A stretch of 64,000 nt of DNA, from NCBI GenBank assembly GCA_016712505.1, contig JADJQY010000004.1, positions 725,623 through 789,622 of the forward strand, read 5' to 3'. This DNA comes from Candidatus Eiseniibacteriota bacterium. Lineage in GTDB: Bacteria; Eisenbacteria; RBG-16-71-46; CAIMUX01. Positions 56,492-64,000 of this stretch are shown in pieces. The notes beneath the pieces were generated by a model. The model was not told the DNA's origin and did not search any database. It saw nothing but the letters and a program-made list of their open reading frames with translations. The position numbers were made by a program, and so were the translations under genes. The stretch's first letter is position 1; each line of letters opens with the position of its first letter.

Positions 56492-57700
56492 ATGCCCCGA
56501 GGCCCCGAGCTCGGCCTGTCCGCGCTCCTCTTGCTTGCGCTTGCCGCGCGCCCGACTTCGGCCGTGCCGCTCAGCGAGGCGCAGTTTCTGTCATTCGCGA
56601 CCGCCCGGCCAGGTCGCGCGGTGCTGCTCGACGCACCGGTCGCATTGGCGGAGTCGGAAGTCCGGAGAGCGCGCAACCTCGCCAATCCGGTCCTCGACTT
56701 CGAACGAGAAGAGTCGGACCAGTCCGGAAATCAGACCACCTGGAGCCTCTCATGGCAGCCTCCCCTCGACCCCAGGCGAGGAGCTCTGCACTCAGCGGCA
56801 GAGACAGCAGTGGCGACCGCCGGGCATGAGCGCTCCTTGGCCGCGCTGGAGTGGAGGCTGGAGGCGCGCCGAGCCTTTGCCGACTGGTCGATCGCGGCCG
56901 AGCGGACGTCGGTCTCAGGTGATCTGCTCGAACGGATCGGGCGCGTGGTGGTCTTCCTCGAAGATCAGGTGCGCCTGGGCGAAGCGTCCGGGCTTTCACT
57001 GCAGCGGGTCAAGCTGGCCGGGGTCGAACTGGATGCGGCGTCGGCCGAGGCGAGAGCGGAACTTGCCAGGGCCGGGGAAACCGCCCTCGTGTGGATCGGC
57101 CGTTCGGGAGAGTTCGAGCCTACCCTTCCCTCCCTACCCGAACCGTCGGTAGGCCGGGGCACCGACTCGCATCCGGCTCTCGCCGCGAGACGGGCTGATG
57201 TAGCGAGAGAAGAGCACCTCGCCCGGGCGAGCGCCCGATACCTCTCCTTTCCCACTCTCTCCGCCGGCGTACGAAACAGCGGTGGCCCGGGACGCGCGGA
57301 GAGCGGACTGGTGCTCGGGGGCAGCCTGGAGCTTCCGCTTTTCGACCGGCAACAAGCGGACCGACTGGCCTCCCGGGCTCGGCTGTCGGCCGCGAAGGCG
57401 CTGCTTGATCTCGAAGAGGATCGCGTCTCGGCCCGCCGCGCCGGAGCGGAGGCGGCCTACGGGGAGCTACGTGCCGCCGCACTCTCCGCGCGCCTGATTG
57501 TCGCGGAGAGCGAGACGGCGATCGCGAGTGCGACCGAGCGCTTCGAACTCGGCGAGGGAACTCTGACTGAATTGCTCGAGACCGTGCGCGGTGTACTCGC
57601 CGCGCGGATCGCGGCGCTGGATCTCTACGCCCGCGCCCTCGAGACCCATCGAGAGCTCGAGCTCGCTGTCGGCCAGCCACTGGAGGAGGACCAGAAGTGA
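56492..57700 (+). CDS. czcC: TolC-family outer-membrane factor of a metal efflux pump (CzcC-like)
   Basis: The 402-residue protein has a signal peptide, and two OEP repeats of long amphipathic helices (NLANPVLDFEREESDQSGNQ near 57; GSLELPLFDRQQADRLASRA near 275), as in CzcC and CusC. It makes the outer-membrane exit duct of the tripartite pump. The next gene overlaps its stop by 4 bp (ATGA... coupling). It follows the small His-rich gene by 89 bp. Metal assignment rests on the RcnR-RcnA neighbours. Confidence 0.88.
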   Translation: MPRGPELGLSALLLLALAARPTSAVPLSEAQFLSFATARPGRAVLLDAPVALAESEVRRARNLANPVLDFEREESDQSGNQTTWSLSWQPPLDPRRGALHSAAETAVATAGHERSLAALEWRLEARRAFADWSIAAERTSVSGDLLERIGRVVVFLEDQVRLGEASGLSLQRVKLAGVELDAASAEARAELARAGETALVWIGRSGEFEPTLPSLPEPSVGRGTDSHPALAARRADVAREEHLARASARYLSFPTLSAGVRNSGGPGRAESGLVLGGSLELPLFDRQQADRLASRARLSAAKALLDLEEDRVSARRAGAEAAYGELRAAALSARLIVAESETAIASATERFELGEGTLTELLETVRGVLAARIAALDLYARALETHRELELAVGQPLEEDQK

Positions 57701-59208
57701 AATCGATCCTGTGGATGCTGTGGTGTCTCGTCCTGGCGGGCTGCGCCGGGAAGGAGCCGGAAGCCGATCACGGACACGACCACGAAGAGGAGGGTTGGGC
57801 GATCACCGCCTGGGGGGACCAGTTCGAGATCTTCGCCGAGTGCGAGCCGCTGGAGGTCGGGCACTCCGCTCACGCCTTCACGCATGTCACCCGCCTGAGT
57901 GACTTCTCGCCCCTCCGTGCCGGAGCGGTGTCGGTGATCTTTCGTCGGCCCGACGGCGGCTCCGCGTTTTTTCGCCAGGTGGAGCTCGCGCGGGACGGCA
58001 TCTTCCGCGTGCAAATGCGGCCGACGGAAGCGGGCGAGTTCTCCGTGTCCTTCCTGGTGGAAAGCACGAACGGAAACGAGGAGATCCCGGCCGGCACGGT
58101 GCGGGTTGGTGGTGCCGGATCAGGCGGGGGCCTGATCGGTCTCGCTGCTCTGGCCGCGGGCGAAGGGCCGCAGCTCGAAGCTGCCTCACGCGAGGCGGCG
58201 ATCTCGTTCCTCAAGGAACAGCAGTGGCGGACCGCGTTCGCCACGGCATGGTCCCGTCAGGGCGCGCTGCGGACCTCCGTGCGGGGTCCGGGCACGGTGC
58301 GGATTGCGGCGGGCTCCGAGGCGATCCTCTCTGCGCCGCTCGACGGCGTCGTGGATGCCGGGAGCGCCATCCACGCGGGGTTGGTCGTGAACCGCGGACA
58401 GGTTCTGGCGCGGCTCTCGCCGCGGGCAACTTCCAGCCGCATGTTGCAGGAGCTGGAAGCAGAGGCCAAGGCGGCGGAAGCACGGCTCGAGCGACTCGAG
58501 AAACTCCACGAGTCGCAGGCCGTGAGTCTGGCCGAGGTCGAGGCCGCGCGGGCAAGGGTCGCCAGTCTGAACCCGCAGCTGGATGCGGCGCTGGGACGCC
58601 GCGGGGCAAAGTCGGTCGAGGTGGCGGCTCCGTTCTCGGGCCAGGTCGCGGAGGTGCGGATCACGCCCGGCCAAGCGGTCTCGGCCGGAGAGATGCTGGT
58701 CCGCCTCGTCCGCACCGAGCCGGTCTGGGTCGAGATTCGGCTGACGCCCGGCGACGCATTGCGCGTTCAGGAGGGCACGGCCGGTCTCTCCCTCAACGTC
58801 TCCGGTGCCGCTCCGGTCCTGATCGAGGCCGCGGACGTGCGCCTCGTGGCACAGGCGCCTGAAGTGGACGCGGGCACCGGTACGGTATCGACCATCTTCG
58901 AGATCCGGCGCGCCATCCCGGTGCGGGCCGGGACGGTGGTCGAAGCGGAGGTGCTCCTGGCCGAAGAGATCCGTGGCGTCGTCGTGCCCGCCGCCTCGCT
59001 GATCGACGACGGCGGCGTTCACGTGATCTACACCCAGGCGAGCGGGGAAGCGTTTCGGCGCCACGAGGTCACCGTGGGCGGACATCAGGGCGATCAGGCC
59101 CTGGTGAACGGCCTGTCCGAGGGGCTGCGGATCGTCACTCAAGGCGGCGCCGCGATTCGACGCGCCACCCTCATGCAGTCAGGTTCGATCGAAGGCCATG
59201 TTCACTAG
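57697..59208 (+). CDS. czcB: Periplasmic adaptor lipoprotein of a metal RND pump (CzcB-like)
   Basis: The 503-residue protein has a lipoprotein signal with lipobox LAGC, a His/Asp/Glu-rich metal-binding stretch DHGHDHEEEGW right after it, an extra beta-domain of about 130 residues, and then the adaptor core: lipoyl half GSEAILSAPLDGVVDAGSAI, a helical hairpin (about 245-300), second lipoyl half APFSGQVAEVRITPGQAVSA and the beta-barrel/membrane-proximal part. It links CzcA to CzcC. The added N-terminal domain resembles those that bind metal in CzcB and CusB relatives. Confidence 0.9.
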   Translation: MKSILWMLWCLVLAGCAGKEPEADHGHDHEEEGWAITAWGDQFEIFAECEPLEVGHSAHAFTHVTRLSDFSPLRAGAVSVIFRRPDGGSAFFRQVELARDGIFRVQMRPTEAGEFSVSFLVESTNGNEEIPAGTVRVGGAGSGGGLIGLAALAAGEGPQLEAASREAAISFLKEQQWRTAFATAWSRQGALRTSVRGPGTVRIAAGSEAILSAPLDGVVDAGSAIHAGLVVNRGQVLARLSPRATSSRMLQELEAEAKAAEARLERLEKLHESQAVSLAEVEAARARVASLNPQLDAALGRRGAKSVEVAAPFSGQVAEVRITPGQAVSAGEMLVRLVRTEPVWVEIRLTPGDALRVQEGTAGLSLNVSGAAPVLIEAADVRLVAQAPEVDAGTGTVSTIFEIRRAIPVRAGTVVEAEVLLAEEIRGVVVPAASLIDDGGVHVIYTQASGEAFRRHEVTVGGHQGDQALVNGLSEGLRIVTQGGAAIRRATLMQSGSIEGHVH

Positions 59209-59217
59209 GAGTACGCC

Positions 59218-62200
59218 ATGCTGAACCAACTGATTCGGGCATCCCTGCGACATCGCTACGCTACGCTGGTCGCGGGACTTCTCGTCCTGGTCGCCGGCGT
59301 CCTCACCACGCTCCGGATGCCGGTCGACATCTTTCCGGACCTCACTGCTCCTACCGTGACCGTGCTGACCGAGGCATCGGGACTCGCGCCGGAAGAGGTC
59401 GAGCTCCTGGTCACGCTTCCCCTGGAGTCGTCACTGAACGGTGCCTCGGGGATTCGGCGCGTCCGCTCGGTTTCCGCTGCCGGCATTTCGGTCATCTGGG
59501 CCGAGTTCAAGTGGGGCGAGGACATCTACCTGGCCCGACAGGTCGTGGCGGAGAGAATCCAGGGAATCACACTGCCTGCGCAGGTGGAGCGCCCCAGCCT
59601 CGGGCCGATCAGCTCGATCATGGGTGAGATCACCTTCATCGCGCTGACCAGCGCAGACCAGACCACGAGCGCGATGGAACTCCGTCGACTGGCCGAAACC
59701 ACCATCCTGCGTAGCCTGCTCTCGGTCCCGGGCATCTCCCAGGCCGTCCCGATCGGTGGCGACGTTCGGGAGATCCAAGTTGAGCTCGACCCGACCGCCA
59801 TGACGCAACACCGGATCGGATTCGCCGAGGTGGCCGGCCGTCTGGAGGAGGCCACGAGCAACCCTGCGGCCGGGTTCCACGTCAGCGGAGGTCAGGAGTA
59901 CCTGGTGCGCGGGAATGGGCGCGCGCGGACTCCGGCCGACCTGGCGAGCGCCTCCCTCGGCATGACCGACGGGGTGCCGCTGACGGTCAAGGAGATCGCG
60001 CGGGTCCGGGAAGCAGCCGAGCCGAAGCGAGGCACCGCCGCCTACAGAGCGACACCGGCGGTGATCCTCAGCATCCAGAAGCAACCCGGGGCGAATACCA
60101 TCGAGGTGACCCGGGCGATCGATGAACGGCTGGACGCATTGACCGCCACCCTTCCGCCCGGGGTGAAGATCGAGCGGGAGAACTTCCGCCAGGCCGACTT
60201 CATCGAGGTGGCGATCCACAACGTGTCGGTCGCGCTCCGCGATGGGGCCTTCCTGGTCATCCTCATCCTGTTCGTTTTCCTCGGCAGTCTGCGCAGCACC
60301 TTCGTGGCCACCCTGGCTCTGCCCCTCTCGCTCCTGACCGGGATTCTCGTCCTCTCGCTGTTTCGACTGAGCATCAACACCATGACTCTGGGCGGGCTGA
60401 CCATCGCCATCGGCGCCCTGGTCGACGATGCGATCATCGACGTGGAAAACGTGATCCGACGCCTGCGACAGGAAAGGGCGCGCCCGCTCTCCGCTCGTCG
60501 GGACGGACTCGAGGTGATCTACGCCGCCTCTTCCGAGGTGCGGAAACCGATCCTCTTCGCCACCGCGATCATCGTGCTGGTCTTCCTGCCGCTGTTCATC
60601 CTTCCCGGGATGGAAGGTCGGCTGCTTCGACCGCTCGGCTTCGCCTATGTCGGCGCTCTCCTCGCCTCACTCGTCGTCTCGCTGACCATCACGCCGGTTC
60701 TCTGCTACTTCCTGCTTCGAAACGATCGCGGCCTCGATCGTCCCGAACCGTGGCTCCTGCGTTCGCTCAAGGCACGATACGAACGAGATCTCGAACAGGC
60801 CCTCGCCCGGCCTCGCTTCGTCTATCTCTTCGCCGCGTTGCTCCTGGCCGGAGCCTTGTCCCTCGTCCCGTTCCTGGGTCGAAGTTTCCTGCCTCCTTTC
60901 AACGAGGGCTCCTTGACCGTCTCGGTAGTCAGCCTGCCCGGCATCACCCTGGTGGAGAGCGACGGCCTCGGCGCTCAGGTCGAACGAGCGCTACTCGCCT
61001 TTCCCGAAGTGGTCTCGACCAGCCGACGCACCGGTCGGGCGGAGAAGGACGAACATGTCCAAGGGGTCAACGCCGCGGAGATGGAGGTGGTCCTCAGACC
61101 CGGGCGACCCAAGGAAGGACTGCTCGCCGAAATGCGGCGCGCCGTGGCCACCATTCCCGGAGTCGAGGTGAGCTTTGGCCAGCCGATCAGTCACCGTATC
61201 GACCACATGATCTCGGGCAGCAAATCGAGCCTGGCGGTCAAGATCTTCGGCCCCGATCTGTCCGTGCTCCGCCTGCTCGCCGGCCAGGCGGAAGCGCTGA
61301 TGGCCGAGGTGCCGGGCATCGTCGACCTGGGCAACCAGGAACAGTCGGCCGTGCCCCAGATGCTGATCGAGTTCGACCGCGAGGCGATGTCGCGCTACGG
61401 CCTCACCGCCCAGGACCTGGGTCGGACGATCGAAGCGCTCTTCCAAGGGTCGGAGGTTGGGGAGATCGTCGAGGGAGGGATCGCCGCTCGCGTGGTGCTG
61501 AAGTACCCCGAGCGACTGCGGACTCCGGATTCCGACCTCGAGGCACTCCCCGTGGCCCTGGATCAGGGCAGGCTCATCCGACTGGGAGAGGTGGCCCGCG
61601 TGCGGTTCGATCTCGGACCGAGCATGGTCCGTCGGGAGAACGTCCAGCGCGTCGCCATGCTCACGGCCAACATCGCGGGGAGCGATCTGGTCGGCACGGT
61701 CGAGCGGGTGCGCGCGACCTTGGCCACCGGCCTGAGCCTCCCGACCGGCTACCGGATCGAGTACGGCGGTCAGTTCGAGGAGGCCGCATCGGGGACGCGG
61801 AATCTGCTCGTCCTCTCCACGTTCATTCTGTTCGCGATGTACGGACTGCTATTCCTGGCGTTTCGGAGCCACCGCCACACGCTCATCGTTCTGGTCAATC
61901 TCCCTCTGGCCCTGATCGGAGGGCTTTTTGCCGTGGCGATTGGCGGCGGCACCCTCAGCATCGCGGCGATCGTGGGCTTCATCACCCTGTTCGGCATCGC
62001 CACCCGTAACGGCGTGCTGCTCGTCTCGCACTACCAGCACCTGATGCGCGAGGAGGGACTCCCCCTGGCCGCCGCCGTGCGCCAGGGCTCGCGGGAACGA
62101 CTCGCGCCGGTCCTCATGACCGCGCTGACCGCGGGACTCGCGCTGATCCCACTTGTGGTTCGCGGCGGGGAACCGGGAAACGAGATCCAGAGCCCGATGG

Positions 62201-62394
62201 GGCTCGTGATCCTTGGCGGTCTCCTCACCTCGACCTTTCTGAACATGGTCGTGGTTCCCGCACTGTTCGCGCGCTGGGGTGGGGCGGGGGAGGGGACTAA
62301 CGTTCGAACCAGCGTAGCCCCGGAGTCGTCTCGGCCTAAGGCTTGCGTGCCTGTGGCGGGTCGTGCGCTCCCGCACCGGGACGGTGGCCGTTGA
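59218..62394 (+). CDS. czcA: Heavy-metal RND efflux pump, inner-membrane subunit (CzcA-like)
   Basis: The 1058-residue pump has 12 helices and two large periplasmic loops. The proton-relay motif in helix 4 is TIAIGALVDDAIIDVENVIR, with the paired Asp and the V-E-N expected of heavy-metal RND proteins; it is neither the DFG-x3-DGA form of CzcA nor AIG-x3-DAA of CusA, so metal choice cannot be read from it. NIFPDLTAP-like (DIFPDLTAPTVTVLTEA) and FGIATRNGVLLVSHYQ fit the family. It uses the proton gradient to drive metal out through CzcB and CzcC. The gene starts 9 bp after czcB. Confidence 0.93.
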   Translation: MLNQLIRASLRHRYATLVAGLLVLVAGVLTTLRMPVDIFPDLTAPTVTVLTEASGLAPEEVELLVTLPLESSLNGASGIRRVRSVSAAGISVIWAEFKWGEDIYLARQVVAERIQGITLPAQVERPSLGPISSIMGEITFIALTSADQTTSAMELRRLAETTILRSLLSVPGISQAVPIGGDVREIQVELDPTAMTQHRIGFAEVAGRLEEATSNPAAGFHVSGGQEYLVRGNGRARTPADLASASLGMTDGVPLTVKEIARVREAAEPKRGTAAYRATPAVILSIQKQPGANTIEVTRAIDERLDALTATLPPGVKIERENFRQADFIEVAIHNVSVALRDGAFLVILILFVFLGSLRSTFVATLALPLSLLTGILVLSLFRLSINTMTLGGLTIAIGALVDDAIIDVENVIRRLRQERARPLSARRDGLEVIYAASSEVRKPILFATAIIVLVFLPLFILPGMEGRLLRPLGFAYVGALLASLVVSLTITPVLCYFLLRNDRGLDRPEPWLLRSLKARYERDLEQALARPRFVYLFAALLLAGALSLVPFLGRSFLPPFNEGSLTVSVVSLPGITLVESDGLGAQVERALLAFPEVVSTSRRTGRAEKDEHVQGVNAAEMEVVLRPGRPKEGLLAEMRRAVATIPGVEVSFGQPISHRIDHMISGSKSSLAVKIFGPDLSVLRLLAGQAEALMAEVPGIVDLGNQEQSAVPQMLIEFDREAMSRYGLTAQDLGRTIEALFQGSEVGEIVEGGIAARVVLKYPERLRTPDSDLEALPVALDQGRLIRLGEVARVRFDLGPSMVRRENVQRVAMLTANIAGSDLVGTVERVRATLATGLSLPTGYRIEYGGQFEEAASGTRNLLVLSTFILFAMYGLLFLAFRSHRHTLIVLVNLPLALIGGLFAVAIGGGTLSIAAIVGFITLFGIATRNGVLLVSHYQHLMREEGLPLAAAVRQGSRERLAPVLMTALTAGLALIPLVVRGGEPGNEIQSPMGLVILGGLLTSTFLNMVVVPALFARWGGAGEGTNVRTSVAPESSRPKACVPVAGRALPHRDGGR

Positions 62395-62533
62395 TGAGCC
62401 TTTCTTGGTGGCCGCGATTCGGAGGGTGGCGTGGTACGCTTAAGTTCTGCGAGACGGCCTTGCATCTTGACGTGCGCGCTGCTGCTGATCGAAGCGTTAG
62501 CCCACACAAGGGCGGCGGAACCTCCCTACCCGC

Positions 62534-63766
62534 TCACTCTCGCTCGTGGTCTTCCCAGGCCTCCTTCGCCCGCACGTAGTCGATCACGAACCGCACCCCT
62601 TGATTGTCCGATGGATTGAGCCAGAGCATCCGCTCGAAGATTCCCGCAGCCTCCTCGAATCGGCCAAGGCGCCACAGGCAGAGGCCGAATCCGTGCATGC
62701 AGCGTAGGAACGGCCGGTTGTCCAGGTGTCCCCACGGAAGGAGGCCATCGAAGTTCGGGCCAAGCGACAGCTCGCCGATCCGAAAGCCGACCTCGTAGTG
62801 ACGGATCGCGTCCCTCGGCCCATGGGCGAAGACCAAGTTGCCGAGATGCGCATGGGCATCCAAGCACCGAAGGTCGGCCCGACAGAGCTCCATGAGCAGC
62901 CTGTGAGCGGCGACGTGGTCACCCGCATCCTTCAGGTCGTTGGACTCGCAGATCGGGTCGGAGTCGAAGTCGCGGGGGTCCCTCCCCGGCACCACTTGCT
63001 CCATCTCGAACGCTCCCCTGGGGCCACGGGCGATGATCGGCCTGGCCCAGTCCTCGACCGGTTCACCCTTCTCGCCCCAGTAGTGCTCTCCCGGGGTCCA
63101 GACGCCACGGTCGGCGAGCGCGAGTGGCACGAGACCCAGCGCCGCGGCGTCGAGCCGCGTTGAACCGATCTCACCGGACAGGTACGGGTGACCGGCGTAG
63201 TTCCACTGCCTGCGCGGGCGCACCACCGTGATCTCACCCGGAACGAGTTCCCAGAGACCATGAGTCGGGCGTAGCGTGATGCTCCGGTCGCCGCCCAGGA
63301 GCCTGCACCGCGCCGCGTTCGGCGTGACGGACAGCACGACCAGCTCGACCGGACCACCGAGGTCGATGTCGGCCGCCTTCGCCTTGTGTTGACGCTTGCG
63401 CAAGGGTGGAGTCGCGAGGTTCGGAGGCGCCGGATCGACGCCCATCCACTTCCGGTAGGCGTCGAGGTAGCGAGCCCCGTCAGCCGATGCCGGGAAGACC
63501 ACTTCCGTTGCTGCCACGACATGCTCGGAGCCGTCATCGCGTCGGCACCGCGCCGTCAACCCGCGCCGCCGGTTTCCCTGGTACTCAAACCCCACGACCG
63601 AGATCGGCTCGCCGATGACGAACCCGTCGCACGGCAGGCCGGCGCGGGCGGCGAGCACCTCGCGGAACGCCTGGAACTGCTCGTCTTCGTCCGGTGCTTC
63701 GGTCGTGATCTGCGCAATGAGCCGATCCAGGTCGATTGGCTCCCCGCCCTCGGTCTCGAACTTCAT
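62534..63766 (-). CDS. Uncharacterised cytoplasmic protein with C-terminal TPR-like helices
   Basis: The 410-residue product starts at the ATG at 63766, with GAGGGACGGGA upstream. It has no signal peptide. The N-terminal half is of mixed strands (VVGFEYQGNRRRGLTARCRR and DLGGPVELVVLSVTPN) and includes a conserved-looking WNYAGHPYLSGEI. The C-terminal third is of helical repeats with TPR spacing (LRCLDAHAHLGNLVFAHGP, RCMHGFGLCLWRLGRFEEAA, GIFERMLWLNPSDNQGVRF), as seen in scaffold proteins. I do not recognise a named family. It is convergent with czcA, with a 139-bp gap. Confidence 0.75.
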   Translation of the reverse strand: MKFETEGGEPIDLDRLIAQITTEAPDEDEQFQAFREVLAARAGLPCDGFVIGEPISVVGFEYQGNRRRGLTARCRRDDGSEHVVAATEVVFPASADGARYLDAYRKWMGVDPAPPNLATPPLRKRQHKAKAADIDLGGPVELVVLSVTPNAARCRLLGGDRSITLRPTHGLWELVPGEITVVRPRRQWNYAGHPYLSGEIGSTRLDAAALGLVPLALADRGVWTPGEHYWGEKGEPVEDWARPIIARGPRGAFEMEQVVPGRDPRDFDSDPICESNDLKDAGDHVAAHRLLMELCRADLRCLDAHAHLGNLVFAHGPRDAIRHYEVGFRIGELSLGPNFDGLLPWGHLDNRPFLRCMHGFGLCLWRLGRFEEAAGIFERMLWLNPSDNQGVRFVIDYVRAKEAWEDHERE

Positions 63767-63821
63767 TCCCGTCCCTCTCTCTGCTCTCCCTCGCTCCGGC
63801 CCGGCGTGTTGCCGTCGGGGC

Positions 63822-63872
63822 TGATCAGCGACAATTAGAATTCCCGTCGGGAACAATAGTTGTCGCTGATCA
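63822..63872. repeat. 13-bp inverted repeat with a small inner dyad
   Basis: TGATCAGCGACAA at 63822-63834 and its exact complement at 63860-63872 flank 25 bp that contain TTCCC-N3-GGGAA (63841-63853). It lies upstream of the TPR gene. It may be an operator, a mobile-element end or a hairpin terminator for a gene off the right edge; none is proven. Confidence 0.6.
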
Positions 63873-63969
63873 CGGCATCCAGCCGATCCGGATCGAAGTG
63901 CTTCGTGCCGGTGCTGTCGAGGTTGGTCGGCGGCACGAACGCCCTCGGCACTTCGCGCGCAGAAACACG

Positions 63970-63996
63970 AACCGCCCGCGGAGACCGCGGGCGGTT
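63970..63996. terminator. Perfect 12-bp hairpin at the right edge
   Basis: AACCGCCCGCGG (63970-63981) and CCGCGGGCGGTT (63985-63996) pair across a 3-base loop. Such a strong GC stem suggests a terminator for a gene beyond the window edge. No U tract can be judged at the edge. Confidence 0.5.
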
Positions 63997-64000
63997 GCCC

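Noticed and set aside
62430..62520. Possible integron attC site between czcA and the TPR gene (GCGTTAGCC and CTTAAG-like ends)
   Set aside because: The core sites do not fit GTTRRRY/RYYYAAC and the arms do not pair as an imperfect hairpin. No integrase or cassette row is near.
63835..64000. An open minus-strand frame entering from the right edge and ending in VISDNYCSRREF
   Set aside because: It is only about 55 codons, has no recognisable family and crosses the strong hairpin at 63970-63996. It may be the tail of a gene off the edge, but I cannot support it.

Overview
The window is GC-rich, bacterial and chromosomal, with dense genes in overlapping, translationally coupled groups. No rRNA, tRNA, CRISPR array or intact insertion sequence was seen. 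Three secreted proteins (3-1097, 30773-34321, 36989-39343) end in the same FlgD-like beta-sandwich with an SGVYF motif and a basic tail. Together with high GC, a TonB receptor, porin-like proteins and TolC/RND efflux, this suggests a Gram-negative of the FCB sphere; a lineage such as Candidatus Eisenbacteria is my guess and not proven.

Region 1 (1186-14115, minus strand) is a 10-gene respiratory nitrate reductase operon: Rrf2 regulator, diheme cytochrome c (NarC-like), NarG, NarH, NarJ, a NarI fused to a Rieske protein, a b6-type cytochrome b with PEWY motif, a membrane-anchored monoheme cytochrome c, and two NarK-type transporters. The operon thus carries both a standard NarGHI enzyme and the parts of a cytochrome bc complex, with the Rieske subunit welded to NarI through an internal twin-arginine membrane helix. 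Region 2 (14310-22998, plus) holds PPK2, a TonB-dependent receptor, a GH92 mannosidase with a discoidin domain inserted in it, a GntR/FCD regulator with a palindrome over its promoter and start codon, and a class C beta-lactamase-like hydrolase.

Region 3 (23045-34321, minus) holds PepSY, ABM and VOC proteins, an ArsR-type HTH fused to an M29 aminopeptidase-like domain, an outer-membrane barrel, an ammonium transporter broken by an in-frame amber codon, a NarL/NarX-like two-component pair and a 1182-residue triplicated secreted protein. Region 4 (34662-39343) has an ECF sigma factor overlapping a Ser/Thr kinase that carries a likely one-base frameshift, and a secreted beta-propeller protein.

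Region 5 (39678-51502) is the most accessory part: two single-gene AAA ATPase/nuclease-like proteins, each behind three dyad half-sites, a PadR/permease pair, an AAA ATPase-DUF4276 pair that resembles ATPase-TOPRIM anti-phage systems, an L,D-transpeptidase-Mur ligase fusion and modABC, whose molybdate import could serve NarG. Region 6 (51775-62394) has a fasciclin protein, a transglutaminase-like protein, a sterol desaturase-like protein, and a Ni/Co resistance block of RcnR, RcnA, a His-rich protein and CzcCBA. The window ends with a TPR protein and two strong inverted repeats.

Starts, promoters and operators were read by eye. No similarity search was possible, so family names rest on recognised motifs.
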